A stretch of DNA of 64,000 nucleotides from Algoriphagus terrigena DSM 22685 (GCF_000429445.1 NZ_AUBW01000003.1:186001-250000), one strand, 5' to 3'. Shown: positions 51,481 to 61,340, counted from the first letter of the stretch. Notes: generated by a model not told the origin, from the sequence alone. Made by a program: numbers and translations.

Positions 51481-52853
51481 TAGACAATAGTGTCACTCGG
51501 AATCGGCGGAAGGGAATATCCTCCGGTTTCGAGTGAAAACCTGAATTTTTTCACAGCTGGATTGCCCGAAAGTGGCGTGTCGTAAGCATAGACTTTTTCC
51601 AATGCAGGCAGTGATTCCAATGCCGCCAAATCCTCTGGATTGATCTGGGTTCCGTTCAGGTAGAGATGCTTCAGGTTCGGGCTTTGCTGGAGAGTGGCAA
51701 GGTCTTTTCCTTCGATCAAAGTGCTGTTTAGCTTGAGAACGGTCAGGTTGGGGAAGGCCGTGATTTGTGAAAGGATTTCTCCTGAAATCTGTGTGTCATT
51801 GAGATCAAGGTAGGCAAGGTTGCCACCAAGCGAGGAAAGTTTGCTGAGGTCGGCATCTTCAAAATCCGGAAAATTGAGACAAGAAACCTTCAGCAACGCA
51901 GATCCCAGATGAACCGGTTCTACGAAAAAGCCCATCTTCTTCAGAGCAGCGATTGAGTCAGCTGACACTTCCGCAAGTTCGGTTTGAGGATAGAAGGGAA
52001 CTTCCAACCTTTCAAAAAACGGATCCAGAAGTTTTACAGCTGGTCTCGCTTCGCCCAATGTCCCTTCAAAGGATGCCCCTGTTTCCAACCAAAGTTTAAT
52101 CAGCTCGATTTCCTCTTTTTGGGGCTGCCGTTTTTCTTTGGGAGGCATGTGATCATCATCATCCGATGGCAATACCAGACGGGAAAACAATTCACTTTTT
52201 TCCGCATCATTTGCGTGGAAAACGACACCGTTTTCTCCCCCTTTTTTCAGGCCTTCTAGGGTGCTCAGATCGAGCTCTCCTTTTTTGTTTCTCGGATTAT
52301 GGCAGCTTTTGCAGTTAGAGTTTAGGATCGGCTGAACGACGTTTTCGTAGTATTTCAGATCTTCCCATCCAGATTCAGGCAGCGTGAGACCTTGCTCTGC
52401 GTCTGTCGAGTCCCCTAATAATCTTCGAAGTCCGTCGGGCAGGAGTTCCGTCAAGTACTCCTCACCATGTGTAATATTTCCTCCCAGGTGACCGGTGAAA
52501 AGAAGCAATACCAGCAGCGAAAATGACTTCCATCTGAAGCTCGTCCAATTGACGGTCTTTCTAAAATCCCAGGTCAAATAGAACCCGGTGACGGTAGTCA
52601 GAGCCCCCAGCGCGAGATGAAATTGTACCGTTTCCCAGGAGAAACCCTCATAGTGGTACTGCAAAAATCCGGAAATGGAGGCCAGAACAGCCGAGACACT
52701 TCCCACGAAAAATGCGAGCTGAATGGACTGCGAATGGCCGCTGTCTTTTTCCTTGGACAGGAAGACCATCAAGACTCCAAATAACAAGAAACCAATCGGC
52801 AGGTGAACAAGAATCGGGTGAAATCTCCCAAAGAGAGGTACTATAAAATCCAT
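51477..52853 (-). CDS. Membrane-bound planctomycete-type cytochrome c (PSC1) with leucine-rich-like repeats
   Basis: This 458-residue protein has an N-terminal membrane part of about four helices (1-145, DUF2231-like, starting MDFIVPLFGRFHPILVHLPIG). A PSC1 heme-binding segment (about 165-270) carries CKSCH in LNSNCKSCHNPRNKKGELDLSTLEGL and the distal MPPKEKRQP. A run of LRR-like repeats follows (about 325-435, such as LAYLDLNDTQISGEILSQI and LKHLYLNGTQINPEDLAAL). It is the last gene of the four-gene cassette, and its ATG shares a base with the preceding stop (TGATG). The role is probably electron transfer for oxidative sugar breakdown; this is inference. Confidence 0.85.
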   Translation of the reverse strand: MDFIVPLFGRFHPILVHLPIGFLLFGVLMVFLSKEKDSGHSQSIQLAFFVGSVSAVLASISGFLQYHYEGFSWETVQFHLALGALTTVTGFYLTWDFRKTVNWTSFRWKSFSLLVLLLFTGHLGGNITHGEEYLTELLPDGLRRLLGDSTDAEQGLTLPESGWEDLKYYENVVQPILNSNCKSCHNPRNKKGELDLSTLEGLKKGGENGVVFHANDAEKSELFSRLVLPSDDDDHMPPKEKRQPQKEEIELIKLWLETGASFEGTLGEARPAVKLLDPFFERLEVPFYPQTELAEVSADSIAALKKMGFFVEPVHLGSALLKVSCLNFPDFEDADLSKLSSLGGNLAYLDLNDTQISGEILSQITAFPNLTVLKLNSTLIEGKDLATLQQSPNLKHLYLNGTQINPEDLAALESLPALEKVYAYDTPLSGNPAVKKFRFSLETGGYSLPPIPSDTIVY

Positions 52854-53719
52854 CAGTTTAGTCGCTCTTTTAAGGCATTCATAATCCAGACATTGGCCGC
52901 CCATTGATCAGCGATCGGCTCGTTGGTGAATGGGACGGTGGGTAGATAGGGTGGAGGGCCAAATTCCGTGGTGACAGTGAAGACGTCGTCGGGCGAATTG
53001 CGGATGATTTCTTCCCAGATATCCAAGTGGATATTTACCGCCTGAGTCCATTCGGGTGCGGCTGGATTGTTGACTTGTGGGCCTTCGGCAAAGCCCACAC
53101 GGGCATGGATATGTTCTACCGTTGGGAGGATTTTTTGGAGAAAAGGATCAGTCTTCGAAATCAGACGCTCATGCACGACCATCCAATGACTCACGTCCAG
53201 CGTGTATTTCAATTCTTTAAATCGATCCAGCATAGCCAGGGCCGCGGGAAGCGAATAGGAAAACCTGGCTCGGTGTGTTTCGTGAAGAAGGGGGATTCCG
53301 ACTTTTTTGGCGATTTTTTCACCGGTTTTCAGGAAGGCTAGATTCTGCTCAATGGTCCAAAAATCACTGCCTGTATGGCTGTTGACCTTGACCGGATTCC
53401 AGACAAGAATTTCCTCCAAACCGGATTCGTAGGCTTTTAAAGATTCAGAAAACGGTAGTCCTTTGTTGGTACCGTGAAGGAAGATCACCTTCAAGTCATA
53501 CTTTTCGAGACCGGCCTTGAGTCTATCCTTGGCCTCCTGATCTCCCGGCATCCAGACCTCGATACCGTCGTATCCGTCTGCCTTGGCTTTGGCCAAAAAT
53601 TCCTCGATCGGAAGTTGATTTCCCCAATCCGTCTGGAAAAACAGAACTTTCTTTTGGGCAAAAAGCTCCCCAGAAAACCAAATGAGGAGTGCGAAAAGGA
53701 ATAGGTTTTTTGACTGCAT
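52853..53719 (-). CDS. Secreted sugar phosphate isomerase/epimerase-like TIM-barrel protein
   Basis: This 288-residue protein has a signal peptide (1-21, ELFAQ) and an AP-endonuclease-2/xylose-isomerase-like TIM barrel: DGYDGIEVWMPG, VNSHTGSDFWTIEQ, IPLLHETHRARFSYSL, KYTLDVSHWMVVHERL, VEHIHARVGFAEG and TEFGPPPYLP. The metal-binding E, D, H and E residues fall at the expected strand ends. It lies one base after the DUF1501 gene and overlaps the cytochrome gene, so it belongs to the same cassette. Confidence 0.88.
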   Translation of the reverse strand: MQSKNLFLFALLIWFSGELFAQKKVLFFQTDWGNQLPIEEFLAKAKADGYDGIEVWMPGDQEAKDRLKAGLEKYDLKVIFLHGTNKGLPFSESLKAYESGLEEILVWNPVKVNSHTGSDFWTIEQNLAFLKTGEKIAKKVGIPLLHETHRARFSYSLPAALAMLDRFKELKYTLDVSHWMVVHERLISKTDPFLQKILPTVEHIHARVGFAEGPQVNNPAAPEWTQAVNIHLDIWEEIIRNSPDDVFTVTTEFGPPPYLPTVPFTNEPIADQWAANVWIMNALKERLN

Positions 53720-53720
53720 A

Positions 53721-55229
53721 CTAGGCTAAAATTTTCCGGATCAGTTCACCTTCTACATCCGTCAGCCGGAACGGCCGTCCTTGAAAGTCGTACGTGAATT
53801 TTTCGTGATCAAAACCCATCAAGTGCAGAAGAGTCGCGTGGAGGTCGTGCACGGAAGTCCGCTCATCCACGCCGGAAAAGCCAAAATCATCAGTGATGCC
53901 GTAGCTCGCTCCCTTCTTGATACCGCCACCGGCTACCCACATCGTGAAGGCATCCACATGGTGGTCGCGGCCTTTGAAGCCCTGCACTTTGCCCTCGCGG
54001 TTTTCCTGCATCGGCGTCCTTCCAAACTCTCCACCCCAGACGACCAGTGTCTCTTCCAGAAGTCCCCGCTGCTTCAAATCGAGCAAAAGTGCGGACATGG
54101 GTCGGTCGATTTCCCTGCATTTGTTTCTCAGCCCCATGTCAATGGATCCGTCGTGATCGGTGCCATGGGTATCCCAACCCCAATCGTAGAGTTGTACCAC
54201 CCGTACGCCCTTTTCAACGAGTTTTCTCGCCAAAAGACAGTTGTTCGCAAAGGACTCCTCGCCGGGCTTGGTGCCGTAGAGCTCGTGGATGTGCTCGGGT
54301 TCATCGTTGATGTTCATGACTTCCGGCACTTCGATCTGCATGCGGTATGCCATCTCGTATTGATTGATCCGGGCGAGGATTTCAGGATCTCCAAAAGCTT
54401 CGAAATCTTCCTTGTTTACTTGATTGATGGCGGAGATGACGTTTTTCTTCATGTCGCGGGACATCCCGCTCGGGTCTTCGAGATACAAGACAGGATCGCC
54501 TTTGGATCGGCATTGGACGCCCTGATAGACTGAGGGTAAAAAGCCAGATCCCCAGACGCTTTTACCCGCATCGGGAGTTTTTCCGCCGGAAGTCAAGACT
54601 ACAAATCCGGGAAGATTCTGGTTTTCAGTTCCCAATCCGTAAGTCACCCAACTGCCCAAGCTTGGTCTGCCCAATCGGGGCGAACCAGTCTGCATGAAAA
54701 GCTGAGCGGGTCCGTGATTGAACTGGTCAGTGTGCATGGCTTTGAGGAAGGCGACTTCATCGGCGACTTTTGAGAAGTGAGGCAAATAGTCAGATACCCA
54801 GGCGCCGGACTCTCCATGTTGGCTAAACTTGGCCTGAGGGCCGAGCATCTTGGGGACGCCTCGGATAAAGGCAAACTTCCTTCCCTCCAGTAAACTTTCG
54901 GGGCAATCCTGATCGTGAAGTTTGGCCAACTCAGGCTTGAAATCAAAAAGTTCCAGCTGCGAAGGTGCTCCGGCCATGTGGAGGTAGATGATCGATTTGG
55001 CTTTGCCCATAAAGGGCGGGGCCAAAGGAGCCAATGGATTCAGGTCCCGTTCGCTGAGGTTGAGTCCTGTTGGAGCTTTTGCAGAGGTTCCGGGTTCACA
55101 GCCGAAAAGCAGCGGTGCCAACGCCAAGCCCCCGACTTTGCTTACGCAATCCATCAGGAAATGTCTGCGGGTTTGATTTTGCAGCTTTTGTACCGACAGT
55201 TCGGCAAATAGTTTTTCCAGATTTTTCAT
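53721..55229 (-). CDS. DUF1501 family secreted protein (Tat signal)
   Basis: This 502-residue member of the DUF1501 group has an alkaline-phosphatase/sulfatase-like fold. The N-terminus carries a twin-arginine motif (TRRHFLMDC) before a hydrophobic stretch ending LAPLLFGC, so it may be Tat-exported and perhaps lipidated. Typical family blocks include KAKSIIYLHMAGAPSQLELFDFKPEL, FAFIRGVPKMLGPQAKFSQHGESGAWVSDYLPHFS, QLYDWGWDTHG and VVWGGEFGRTPMQE. In planctomycetes such genes nearly always follow a PSD1 cytochrome gene, as here; function is not known. The ATG shares a base with the upstream stop codon (TAATG). Confidence 0.92.
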   Translation of the reverse strand: MKNLEKLFAELSVQKLQNQTRRHFLMDCVSKVGGLALAPLLFGCEPGTSAKAPTGLNLSERDLNPLAPLAPPFMGKAKSIIYLHMAGAPSQLELFDFKPELAKLHDQDCPESLLEGRKFAFIRGVPKMLGPQAKFSQHGESGAWVSDYLPHFSKVADEVAFLKAMHTDQFNHGPAQLFMQTGSPRLGRPSLGSWVTYGLGTENQNLPGFVVLTSGGKTPDAGKSVWGSGFLPSVYQGVQCRSKGDPVLYLEDPSGMSRDMKKNVISAINQVNKEDFEAFGDPEILARINQYEMAYRMQIEVPEVMNINDEPEHIHELYGTKPGEESFANNCLLARKLVEKGVRVVQLYDWGWDTHGTDHDGSIDMGLRNKCREIDRPMSALLLDLKQRGLLEETLVVWGGEFGRTPMQENREGKVQGFKGRDHHVDAFTMWVAGGGIKKGASYGITDDFGFSGVDERTSVHDLHATLLHLMGFDHEKFTYDFQGRPFRLTDVEGELIRKILA

Positions 55230-57955
55230 TACGGCTTGGTTAGGAACTCATCCAGATTCATCATTGCATTAGCGACCACGCCCATGGCTGCGACATCGGG
55301 TTTTGCTCCGGGATAGAACTCGTGCAAGGCAGCAGAGTCACGCGAAAATTCAGTTTTCGCAGAAGCATAGAGCTCCAACAGCGTTTTCTTTTTGCTTTCG
55401 GAAATCGGATAGAAAACCAAACGCTCGTAGGTCAGCGAAATGGCTTTATCCGGATTTCCCGCACTTTTATCCCAGGAACTTTCGCCAAGTTTTTTGGCAG
55501 CCTCCAGGTAGACTGGATCATTGAGCGTCGCCAAGGCCTGAAGTGGCGTATTAGTGACGAGCCGCTTCCCAAGGCAAACTTCCCGGCTTGCTGCATCGAA
55601 GGTGATGAAAGAAGGGTAGGGGCTGGTGCGCTTTAGGAACGTGTAGATACCTCGACGATACTTGTCCTCGCCTTTGCTTTCGGTCCAAGATTCCCCGTTG
55701 TACACGGTTTGCCAGATCCCTTCCGGCTGCGCAGGTTTCACGCTTGGTCCGTACATCTTGTGACTGAGCAGTCCGCTCGCAGTCAAGGCCTGATCACGGA
55801 TCTGCTCGGCAGAAAGGCGGAATTTCGGTCCTCTGGCGTACCAGCGATTGTCCGGGTCTTGCTGAAAAGCTGCCGCCGACACGATCGAAGACTGCTTGTA
55901 AGTCGCAGATGTGACGATCTCCCGGATGAGAGATTTCATGCTCCAGTCATGACCGTTCATCGTCTCCCATGCGAGGTAGTCCAACAGCTCAGGATGGGTT
56001 GGCGGCTCGGACTGGCTGCCCATGTCCTCCAGCGTTGCGACGATCCCTCTGCCAAACAACTGATCCCAAATGCGATTAACGAGGGTTCTTGAGGTAAGTG
56101 GATTTTCCGGCGAGGTCAGCCAATACGAAAAACCGAGACGGTTGGCCGGCCATTCGGCTCGCCAACCTCCAAATTCAGCCGGTGTCTTAGGACTGACTTC
56201 TGCACCCAATACCATCCAATTGCCCCGCTCAAATACATTTGTCTTTCGGGCCATGTAGGGAGGATTTTCGATCAGAATAGGAAGTTTCGTCCCACGGAAT
56301 TTTAGAAGTTTATCCCAGTTGCTTTGAGCTTGCGCAAAGCCTGGCTTTTCTTTTCCTTTCAGGCTTGGGACGAAGGCCAGCCAGACAATCGTTGAGGTGT
56401 TTTGCTGCGGACCGGCGGAAGGATTTCTAGCCTCAATGTAAAGATTGACTTTTCCGGAAATGGGCTTAAAGGGAATCTCTTTAACCACTTCCCCTTGAGT
56501 TTTATTCATCACAAATGAAGCGAGAATCTCACCTGCAGGACCATCTTTGCGAATAGTCATTTGTGTACCATCCAATCCTGTCCAATAGTCCAAAAGTAGC
56601 TGATCTGAGCCTTGAGTGTCAATGTTTTTGTACAGAGCAGAGCCACCGGACCAGAGTCCAAGCCACTTCGTATCGATCAGTTCTGACTTGTTGAAGTCAG
56701 TCGCCAGATGCGCGGCATACTTGGGTTCGTAGAATTTGAGGAAATCGGCCCGGGTTTTTGCAGCCTTTTCGCCTTCGTTATCCTTTACCCAACTGAGCAA
56801 GGCGTCTACCTGACCCTGCTGTTCTTCTTCGTAAAAACGAAGTCTTGGCTCTTCATCATGCGTGTCTTCATCGCGGGTATTGTTGAAAAAAGCTGCCGAT
56901 TGGTAAAATTCCTCATGACGGATCGGATCATAGGTATGGCTGTGACACTGCACGCAGGCCATCGTAGTACTTTGAAAGACCTCGTAAGTGGTGCTGACCC
57001 GATCCAGTAGCGCTGCGATTCGAAATTCCTCGTCCTCGGTTCCACCTTCGTCATTGTTCATGGTATTTCGGTGGAAAGCCGTGGCGGTCAATTGATCCTG
57101 AGTGGGATTCGGCAGCAGGTCACCGGCGAGCTGCTCGATTGTAAATTCATCAAAAGGTTTATCATCATTGAATGCCCGAATCACCCAATCCCGATAGGGC
57201 CACATGGTGCGGGACACGTCCCTTTCGTAGCCTTTGGTGTCTGCATATCTGGCAAGATCTAGCCACCAAGTGGCCCATTTTTCACCATAAGTATCAGATT
57301 CCAAGAGCTGATCGACGGCTTGCTCGTAGGTAATTTTTCCTTCGGAATAGTCCGCCACCAAGCTGCCTGAGGGAGGCAATCCTGTTAAGTCCAATGCGAC
57401 TCTCCGAAGTAGTCGAAGCGGCTGCTCCTCCGGCGAAAACGACATTCCGTTTTCTTCCAGCTTTTCGCCGACGAACTGGTCAATCGGTGAAAGGCCCGAA
57501 GGACTTCCGCCGGTTCCAATTCCTGCTGTTTGTACCAGCTCCGGAGTTTTTGGTTTTTTCACGGGCTCATAGGCCCAGTGCTTTCCCCATTTTGCACCTT
57601 GTTTGATCCATGTTTTCAAGAGGTCAATTTCCTCTTCGGAAAGTGGCGCACGCTCGTATGGCATCCGCAATTCCGGATCGGAATGGGTGAGTCGCTTTAT
57701 CAGTTCGCTGGAATTGGGACTGCCGGGAACGATGGCTGGAAGACCGGATTCATTCACCGCAAAGGCTTCTTCTTCGAATAGGATGCTAAATCCGCCACTT
57801 TGCTTCACTCCGCCATGACAGGTAATGCAGTGCTTGTTGAGGATAGGCTTGATCTCCGTGCTGAAGTCGACTTTCTCCTCCTGATTCCAAAAAAAGTACA
57901 GAACAGTGGCCCCGAAAAGCAGGGTAATCAATATGCTCAGCTTAGACTTACTCAT
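55229..57955 (-). CDS. PSD1/DUF1549-DUF1553 planctomycete-type cytochrome c protein
   Basis: This 908-residue protein has an N-terminal membrane anchor (about 5-22). A PSC1-type heme segment contains CITCH (LNKHCITCHGGVKQSGG) and the distal ligand in LRMPYERAPLSEEEI. The DUF1549 domain follows (about 160-370, with LTGLPPS, YGEKWATWWLDLARYADTKGYERD, TMACVQCHSHTYDPI giving a second CxxCH, and YQSAAFFNNTRDED). The DUF1553 domain is C-terminal (about 610-860, NRIWDQLFGRGIVATLEDMGSQSEPPTHPELLDYLA). It heads the four-gene cassette. The start was put at MSKSKLS. Confidence 0.92.
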   Translation of the reverse strand: MSKSKLSILITLLFGATVLYFFWNQEEKVDFSTEIKPILNKHCITCHGGVKQSGGFSILFEEEAFAVNESGLPAIVPGSPNSSELIKRLTHSDPELRMPYERAPLSEEEIDLLKTWIKQGAKWGKHWAYEPVKKPKTPELVQTAGIGTGGSPSGLSPIDQFVGEKLEENGMSFSPEEQPLRLLRRVALDLTGLPPSGSLVADYSEGKITYEQAVDQLLESDTYGEKWATWWLDLARYADTKGYERDVSRTMWPYRDWVIRAFNDDKPFDEFTIEQLAGDLLPNPTQDQLTATAFHRNTMNNDEGGTEDEEFRIAALLDRVSTTYEVFQSTTMACVQCHSHTYDPIRHEEFYQSAAFFNNTRDEDTHDEEPRLRFYEEEQQGQVDALLSWVKDNEGEKAAKTRADFLKFYEPKYAAHLATDFNKSELIDTKWLGLWSGGSALYKNIDTQGSDQLLLDYWTGLDGTQMTIRKDGPAGEILASFVMNKTQGEVVKEIPFKPISGKVNLYIEARNPSAGPQQNTSTIVWLAFVPSLKGKEKPGFAQAQSNWDKLLKFRGTKLPILIENPPYMARKTNVFERGNWMVLGAEVSPKTPAEFGGWRAEWPANRLGFSYWLTSPENPLTSRTLVNRIWDQLFGRGIVATLEDMGSQSEPPTHPELLDYLAWETMNGHDWSMKSLIREIVTSATYKQSSIVSAAAFQQDPDNRWYARGPKFRLSAEQIRDQALTASGLLSHKMYGPSVKPAQPEGIWQTVYNGESWTESKGEDKYRRGIYTFLKRTSPYPSFITFDAASREVCLGKRLVTNTPLQALATLNDPVYLEAAKKLGESSWDKSAGNPDKAISLTYERLVFYPISESKKKTLLELYASAKTEFSRDSAALHEFYPGAKPDVAAMGVVANAMMNLDEFLTKP

Positions 57956-58034
57956 TGGTTTTTTTGGGACAAAGGCCCTAAAATAGTCAAATCCCCAGGA
58001 ATAGAAAATTTCCACCTGACGAATAAGCTAAAAT

Positions 58035-58063
58035 AAAAAAGCCCGGTGTGAATCGGGCTTTTT
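58035..58063 (-). terminator. Terminator of the threonine dehydrogenase gene
   Basis: AAAAAGCCCG-GTGTGAAT-CGGGCTTTTT, read on the minus strand, lies 7 bases past the tdh stop codon. It is symmetrical and would also work in the other direction. Confidence 0.88.
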
Positions 58064-58069
58064 GTGGGA

Positions 58070-59026
58070 TTACTTTTTCGGAGGATAAAAGTTCGGTAGG
58101 TTTTTCAGAATATCCGCAGTCATTGCATCCAAGTCATAGTCGGGTTTCCATCCCCAATCAGTTCTTGCGCAGCTGTCGTCGATGCTGTCTGGCCAAGAGT
58201 CGGCGATGGGCTGCCGGAAGTCCGGTTTGTATTCGATCTCAAAACCCGGAACATGCTTTTTGATGCTTTCGAAGATCTCTTTTGGAGAAAAACTCATTCC
58301 CGAAAGGTTGTAGCTGGAGCGGATCTTGACCGATTCTCTTGGCGCGTTCATCAGATCCAGCGTAGCTTTGATCGCGTCCGGCATATACATCATCGGGAGG
58401 TAGCTGTCTTCACGGAGGAAGCAGGTGAATTTTTCCTCCGCCAGGGCCTTGTGATAGATATCTACCGCATAGTCCGTGGTACCGCCTCCTGGAAGGGACT
58501 TGTAGCCGATCAAGCCTGGGTACCGGAGACTTCGCACATCGACTCCGTGTTTTTCGAAATAGTACTCGCACCATCTTTCACCAGCCTGCTTGCTGATGCC
58601 ATAGACGGTACTTGGCTCTTTCACACAGAACTGAGGCGTGTTGATTTTTGGGGTATTGGGTCCAAAGACGGCGATGGAGGAAGGCCAGTAGATTTTGTCC
58701 AACTTCAGGTCTTTGGCGAGTTCGAGTACCAAAAGCAAACTTTCCATGTTCAGGTGCCAGGCAAAAAGTGGGTTTTTTTCCCCAGTCGCGGACAGCACAG
58801 CCGCCAAATGATAAATCTGGGTCACGTTTTCTTCTTTCACCAGATCGCGGAGCGCTTCTTTGTTCATCGCATCCAAGACTTCAAATCTGCAGTAGTCGAA
58901 CTCTAGCCTTGCAGAATCTCTGAGGTCCGTGGCGATAACTTGCTCTCCGCCATGCTGATCGGCAAGTGCTCTGGTGAGTTCCGAGCCCAACTGTCCGGCG
59001 GCTCCAATGATGAGGATTTTTTCCAT
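58070..59026 (-). CDS. tdh: L-threonine 3-dehydrogenase (short-chain, UDP-galactose-epimerase-like type)
   Basis: This 318-residue NAD-dependent enzyme oxidises threonine to 2-amino-3-ketobutyrate. It has the Rossmann motif GAAGQLGSEL, LAAVLSATGEKNPLFAWHLNMESLLLVLELAK, the YGISK catalytic Tyr-Lys pair and RYPGLIGYKSLPGGGTTDYAVDI, a stretch typical of the SDR-type threonine dehydrogenases. The start was set at MEKILIIG. The divergent neighbour kbl encodes the next enzyme of the pathway, which supports the assignment. Confidence 0.93.
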   Translation of the reverse strand: MEKILIIGAAGQLGSELTRALADQHGGEQVIATDLRDSARLEFDYCRFEVLDAMNKEALRDLVKEENVTQIYHLAAVLSATGEKNPLFAWHLNMESLLLVLELAKDLKLDKIYWPSSIAVFGPNTPKINTPQFCVKEPSTVYGISKQAGERWCEYYFEKHGVDVRSLRYPGLIGYKSLPGGGTTDYAVDIYHKALAEEKFTCFLREDSYLPMMYMPDAIKATLDLMNAPRESVKIRSSYNLSGMSFSPKEIFESIKKHVPGFEIEYKPDFRQPIADSWPDSIDDSCARTDWGWKPDYDLDAMTADILKNLPNFYPPKK

Positions 59027-59178
59027 GTCGTGATCTTTCAAAAAAGCCCCCAAGTCGCCTAAGGGGTTTTTGTTTATATTTGGGTTTGCTTGCGCAAAAG
59101 TACTAAAATTCACCTCTCCGCATAGGTTTTTGAGCAGCGGAAATCCTGAAAAACTATTTCAATTTTAATCTTTCGACC

Positions 59179-60375
59179 ATGTACGACCAGTTTAGACCCA
59201 AATTGCAAGAAGAGCTAAAATCCATCGAGGAAGCGGGACTTTTCAAACGGGAACGAATCATCACCTCTCCCCAATCCGCTGAAATCACCATTGCAGGCGG
59301 GCAAAAAGTATTGAATTTTTGCGCAAATAATTACTTGGGACTTTCTTCTCATCCGAAAGTGATTGAGGCGGCAAAGGCTGCAATCGACACCCATGGATTC
59401 GGAATGTCCTCTGTGCGCTTCATTTGCGGGACGCAGGACATCCATAAGGAATTGGAGCGTAAGATCTCTGAGTTTTTGGGAACAGAGGACACGATCTTAT
59501 ATGCAGCCGCTTTTGATGCCAATGGCGGCGTGTTTGAGCCTTTGCTTGGAGCAGAAGATGCCATCATTTCAGATGCCCTGAACCATGCGTCGATCATCGA
59601 CGGAGTTCGGCTTTGCAAAGCGATGCGATATCGCTACGAGCACAACAACATGGCCGATCTGGAAAAGCAGCTTCAGGACGCAGCGGCTGCCGGTGCCAAG
59701 CAAAAAATCATCGTCACCGACGGTGTTTTCTCCATGGACGGAACGATCGCCCAGCTGGACAAAATCGTGGAGCTGGCTGAGAAGTATGAAGCTTTGGTCA
59801 TGACGGACGAGTGTCACTCGACTGGCTTCATGGGCAAAACGGGCAGAGGCGTTCACGAGCATTGTGGCGTGATGGGCAAGATCGACGTCATCACAGGTAC
59901 GCTGGGCAAAGCTTTGGGCGGAGCCTCTGGCGGATTCACCTCTGGTAGAAAGGAAATCGTCGAGATGCTTCGTCAGCGGTCCAGACCTTATTTGTTTTCC
60001 AACACCCTGGCACCTTCGATCACCGGAGCGTCGATTGCGGTATTCGATCTGCTTTCTGAGACGACCGAGCTGAGAGATAAACTTGAGGAAAACACCAAAT
60101 ACTTCCGTGCAAAGATGACGGAAGCAGGTTTCGACATCAAGCCGGGCGAGCACGCCATCGTACCGCTGATGCTGTACGATGCGGTTCTTTCGCAGAAGAT
60201 GGCTGAGAAAGTCCTCGAAAAAGGAATCTATGTGATCGGTTTTTACTATCCGGTAGTTCCAAAAGGTCAAGCCAGAATTCGAATCCAAATCTCAGCAGGA
60301 CATGAAAGGCATCAGCTCGATCAGGCCATTGCCGCGTTTGTGGAGGTGGGGAAAGAGTTGGGAGTGATTCAGTAA
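59179..60375 (+). CDS. kbl: Glycine C-acetyltransferase (2-amino-3-ketobutyrate CoA ligase)
   Basis: This 398-residue PLP enzyme cleaves 2-amino-3-ketobutyrate with CoA to glycine and acetyl-CoA. Signatures are [59 protein letters not shown] and the PLP lysine in [15 protein letters not shown] (about residue 242). It matches the usual Kbl length. It is divergent from tdh with 152 bases between the start codons. A -7-like TATATTTG lies at 59075-59082. Confidence 0.97.
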   Translation: MYDQFRPKLQEELKSIEEAGLFKRERIITSPQSAEITIAGGQKVLNFCANNYLGLSSHPKVIEAAKAAIDTHGFGMSSVRFICGTQDIHKELERKISEFLGTEDTILYAAAFDANGGVFEPLLGAEDAIISDALNHASIIDGVRLCKAMRYRYEHNNMADLEKQLQDAAAAGAKQKIIVTDGVFSMDGTIAQLDKIVELAEKYEALVMTDECHSTGFMGKTGRGVHEHCGVMGKIDVITGTLGKALGGASGGFTSGRKEIVEMLRQRSRPYLFSNTLAPSITGASIAVFDLLSETTELRDKLEENTKYFRAKMTEAGFDIKPGEHAIVPLMLYDAVLSQKMAEKVLEKGIYVIGFYYPVVPKGQARIRIQISAGHERHQLDQAIAAFVEVGKELGVIQ

Positions 60376-60400
60376 GGAAAAGACTTTGTGTTAAAATGAG

Positions 60401-60437
60401 AAAAACCGGCAGGAATCATTTTCCTGCCGGTTTTTCT
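60401..60437. terminator. Shared terminator between kbl and cdaA
   Basis: AAAAACCGGCAGGAA-TCATT-TTCCTGCCGGTTTTT is symmetrical and lies between two convergent genes. Confidence 0.92.
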
Positions 60438-60464
60438 TTACTTGTCAGTGGAGAACTTCTTTTT

Positions 60465-61340
60465 TTATGTCCTGCCAGATGTAGCCAGATTTCGCTTGGT
60501 CGTCATGTCATACTCAGACAGATTCTCAAATCGATCATCCAAGTCTTCGTTGTTGAGGTAGTCGTTGATGATTTCTCTGATCTCTTGGAAGGAAAGGTTG
60601 TGAAGCACCTTGCCGTTTTTCATCATTGAGATCTGGCCTGTCTCTTCCGATACGACCAGGATCAGCGCGTCTGTTGCTTCTGACATTCCGATCCCAGCCC
60701 GGTGACGTAGCCCGAATTGCGCAGGAACTTCCCGCTCGGTGACTGGTAAGATACAGCGCGCGGCCTTGATACGGCCATTGAAGATGATCACCGCGCCGTC
60801 ATGGAGTGGGCTGTATTTGTTGAAAATTGAGATCAACAGACGCTTCGAAAGTTCGGCATCCAAGATGTCTCCGCTTTCTGCATAGAACTTCAGTTCGGTA
60901 TTGTTGGAGATGACCATCAGTGCGCCGGTGTTGCTTCCGGCGAGGTTTTTCGATGCATCGATGATCGGGCTGATGTTGAAGCTGGAGTTTTCTTTCTTTC
61001 TCCAAAAGAAAAGAATCTCTTTGATGACGTTGCCGTCAGAGAAGATAGAGGAACGGCCGACGATGAGTAAGAATTTTCTGATTTCCGGCGCAAAGATGAT
61101 GATCGCGGCGATCACACCGACTCCCATAAACTGCCCCAAGATAGCTGAAAGCAACTCCATCCGAAGTGCTCTCACCAGCAGGTAGATGAGGTACAGCGAC
61201 AGGAAACCCAAGAAGATCTTGATCGCGACACTTCCCTTGAGCAGTTTGTAGACTTGGTACAACAGCGCAGCAACAAGCGCTATGTCTATCATGTTGACGA
61301 TAGAGATGTCCAAAAATCCTATTTTAAAAAGGAGGCTCAA
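60465..61340 (-). CDS. cdaA: Diadenylate cyclase CdaA
   Basis: This 291-residue membrane enzyme makes c-di-AMP from ATP. It has three N-terminal helices (about 18-34, 40-58 and 70-84) and a DAC domain (about 95-270) with the DGA motif at 181-183 (LHDGAVIIFNGRI) and RHR at 212-214 (GLRHRAGIGMSE). The start appears to be TTG at 61340, because the family N-terminus (LLFKIGFLDIS) is encoded upstream of the first ATG. That TTG overlaps the folP stop codon (TTGA). Confidence 0.95.
   Translation of the reverse strand: MSLLFKIGFLDISIVNMIDIALVAALLYQVYKLLKGSVAIKIFLGFLSLYLIYLLVRALRMELLSAILGQFMGVGVIAAIIIFAPEIRKFLLIVGRSSIFSDGNVIKEILFFWRKKENSSFNISPIIDASKNLAGSNTGALMVISNNTELKFYAESGDILDAELSKRLLISIFNKYSPLHDGAVIIFNGRIKAARCILPVTEREVPAQFGLRHRAGIGMSEATDALILVVSEETGQISMMKNGKVLHNLSFQEIREIINDYLNNEDLDDRFENLSEYDMTTKRNLATSGRT

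Noticed and set aside
59041-59070. Hairpin before tdh as a transcription attenuator
   Set aside because: The stem is only four or five strong pairs (CCCC/GGGG) and no leader peptide or alternative fold is seen.
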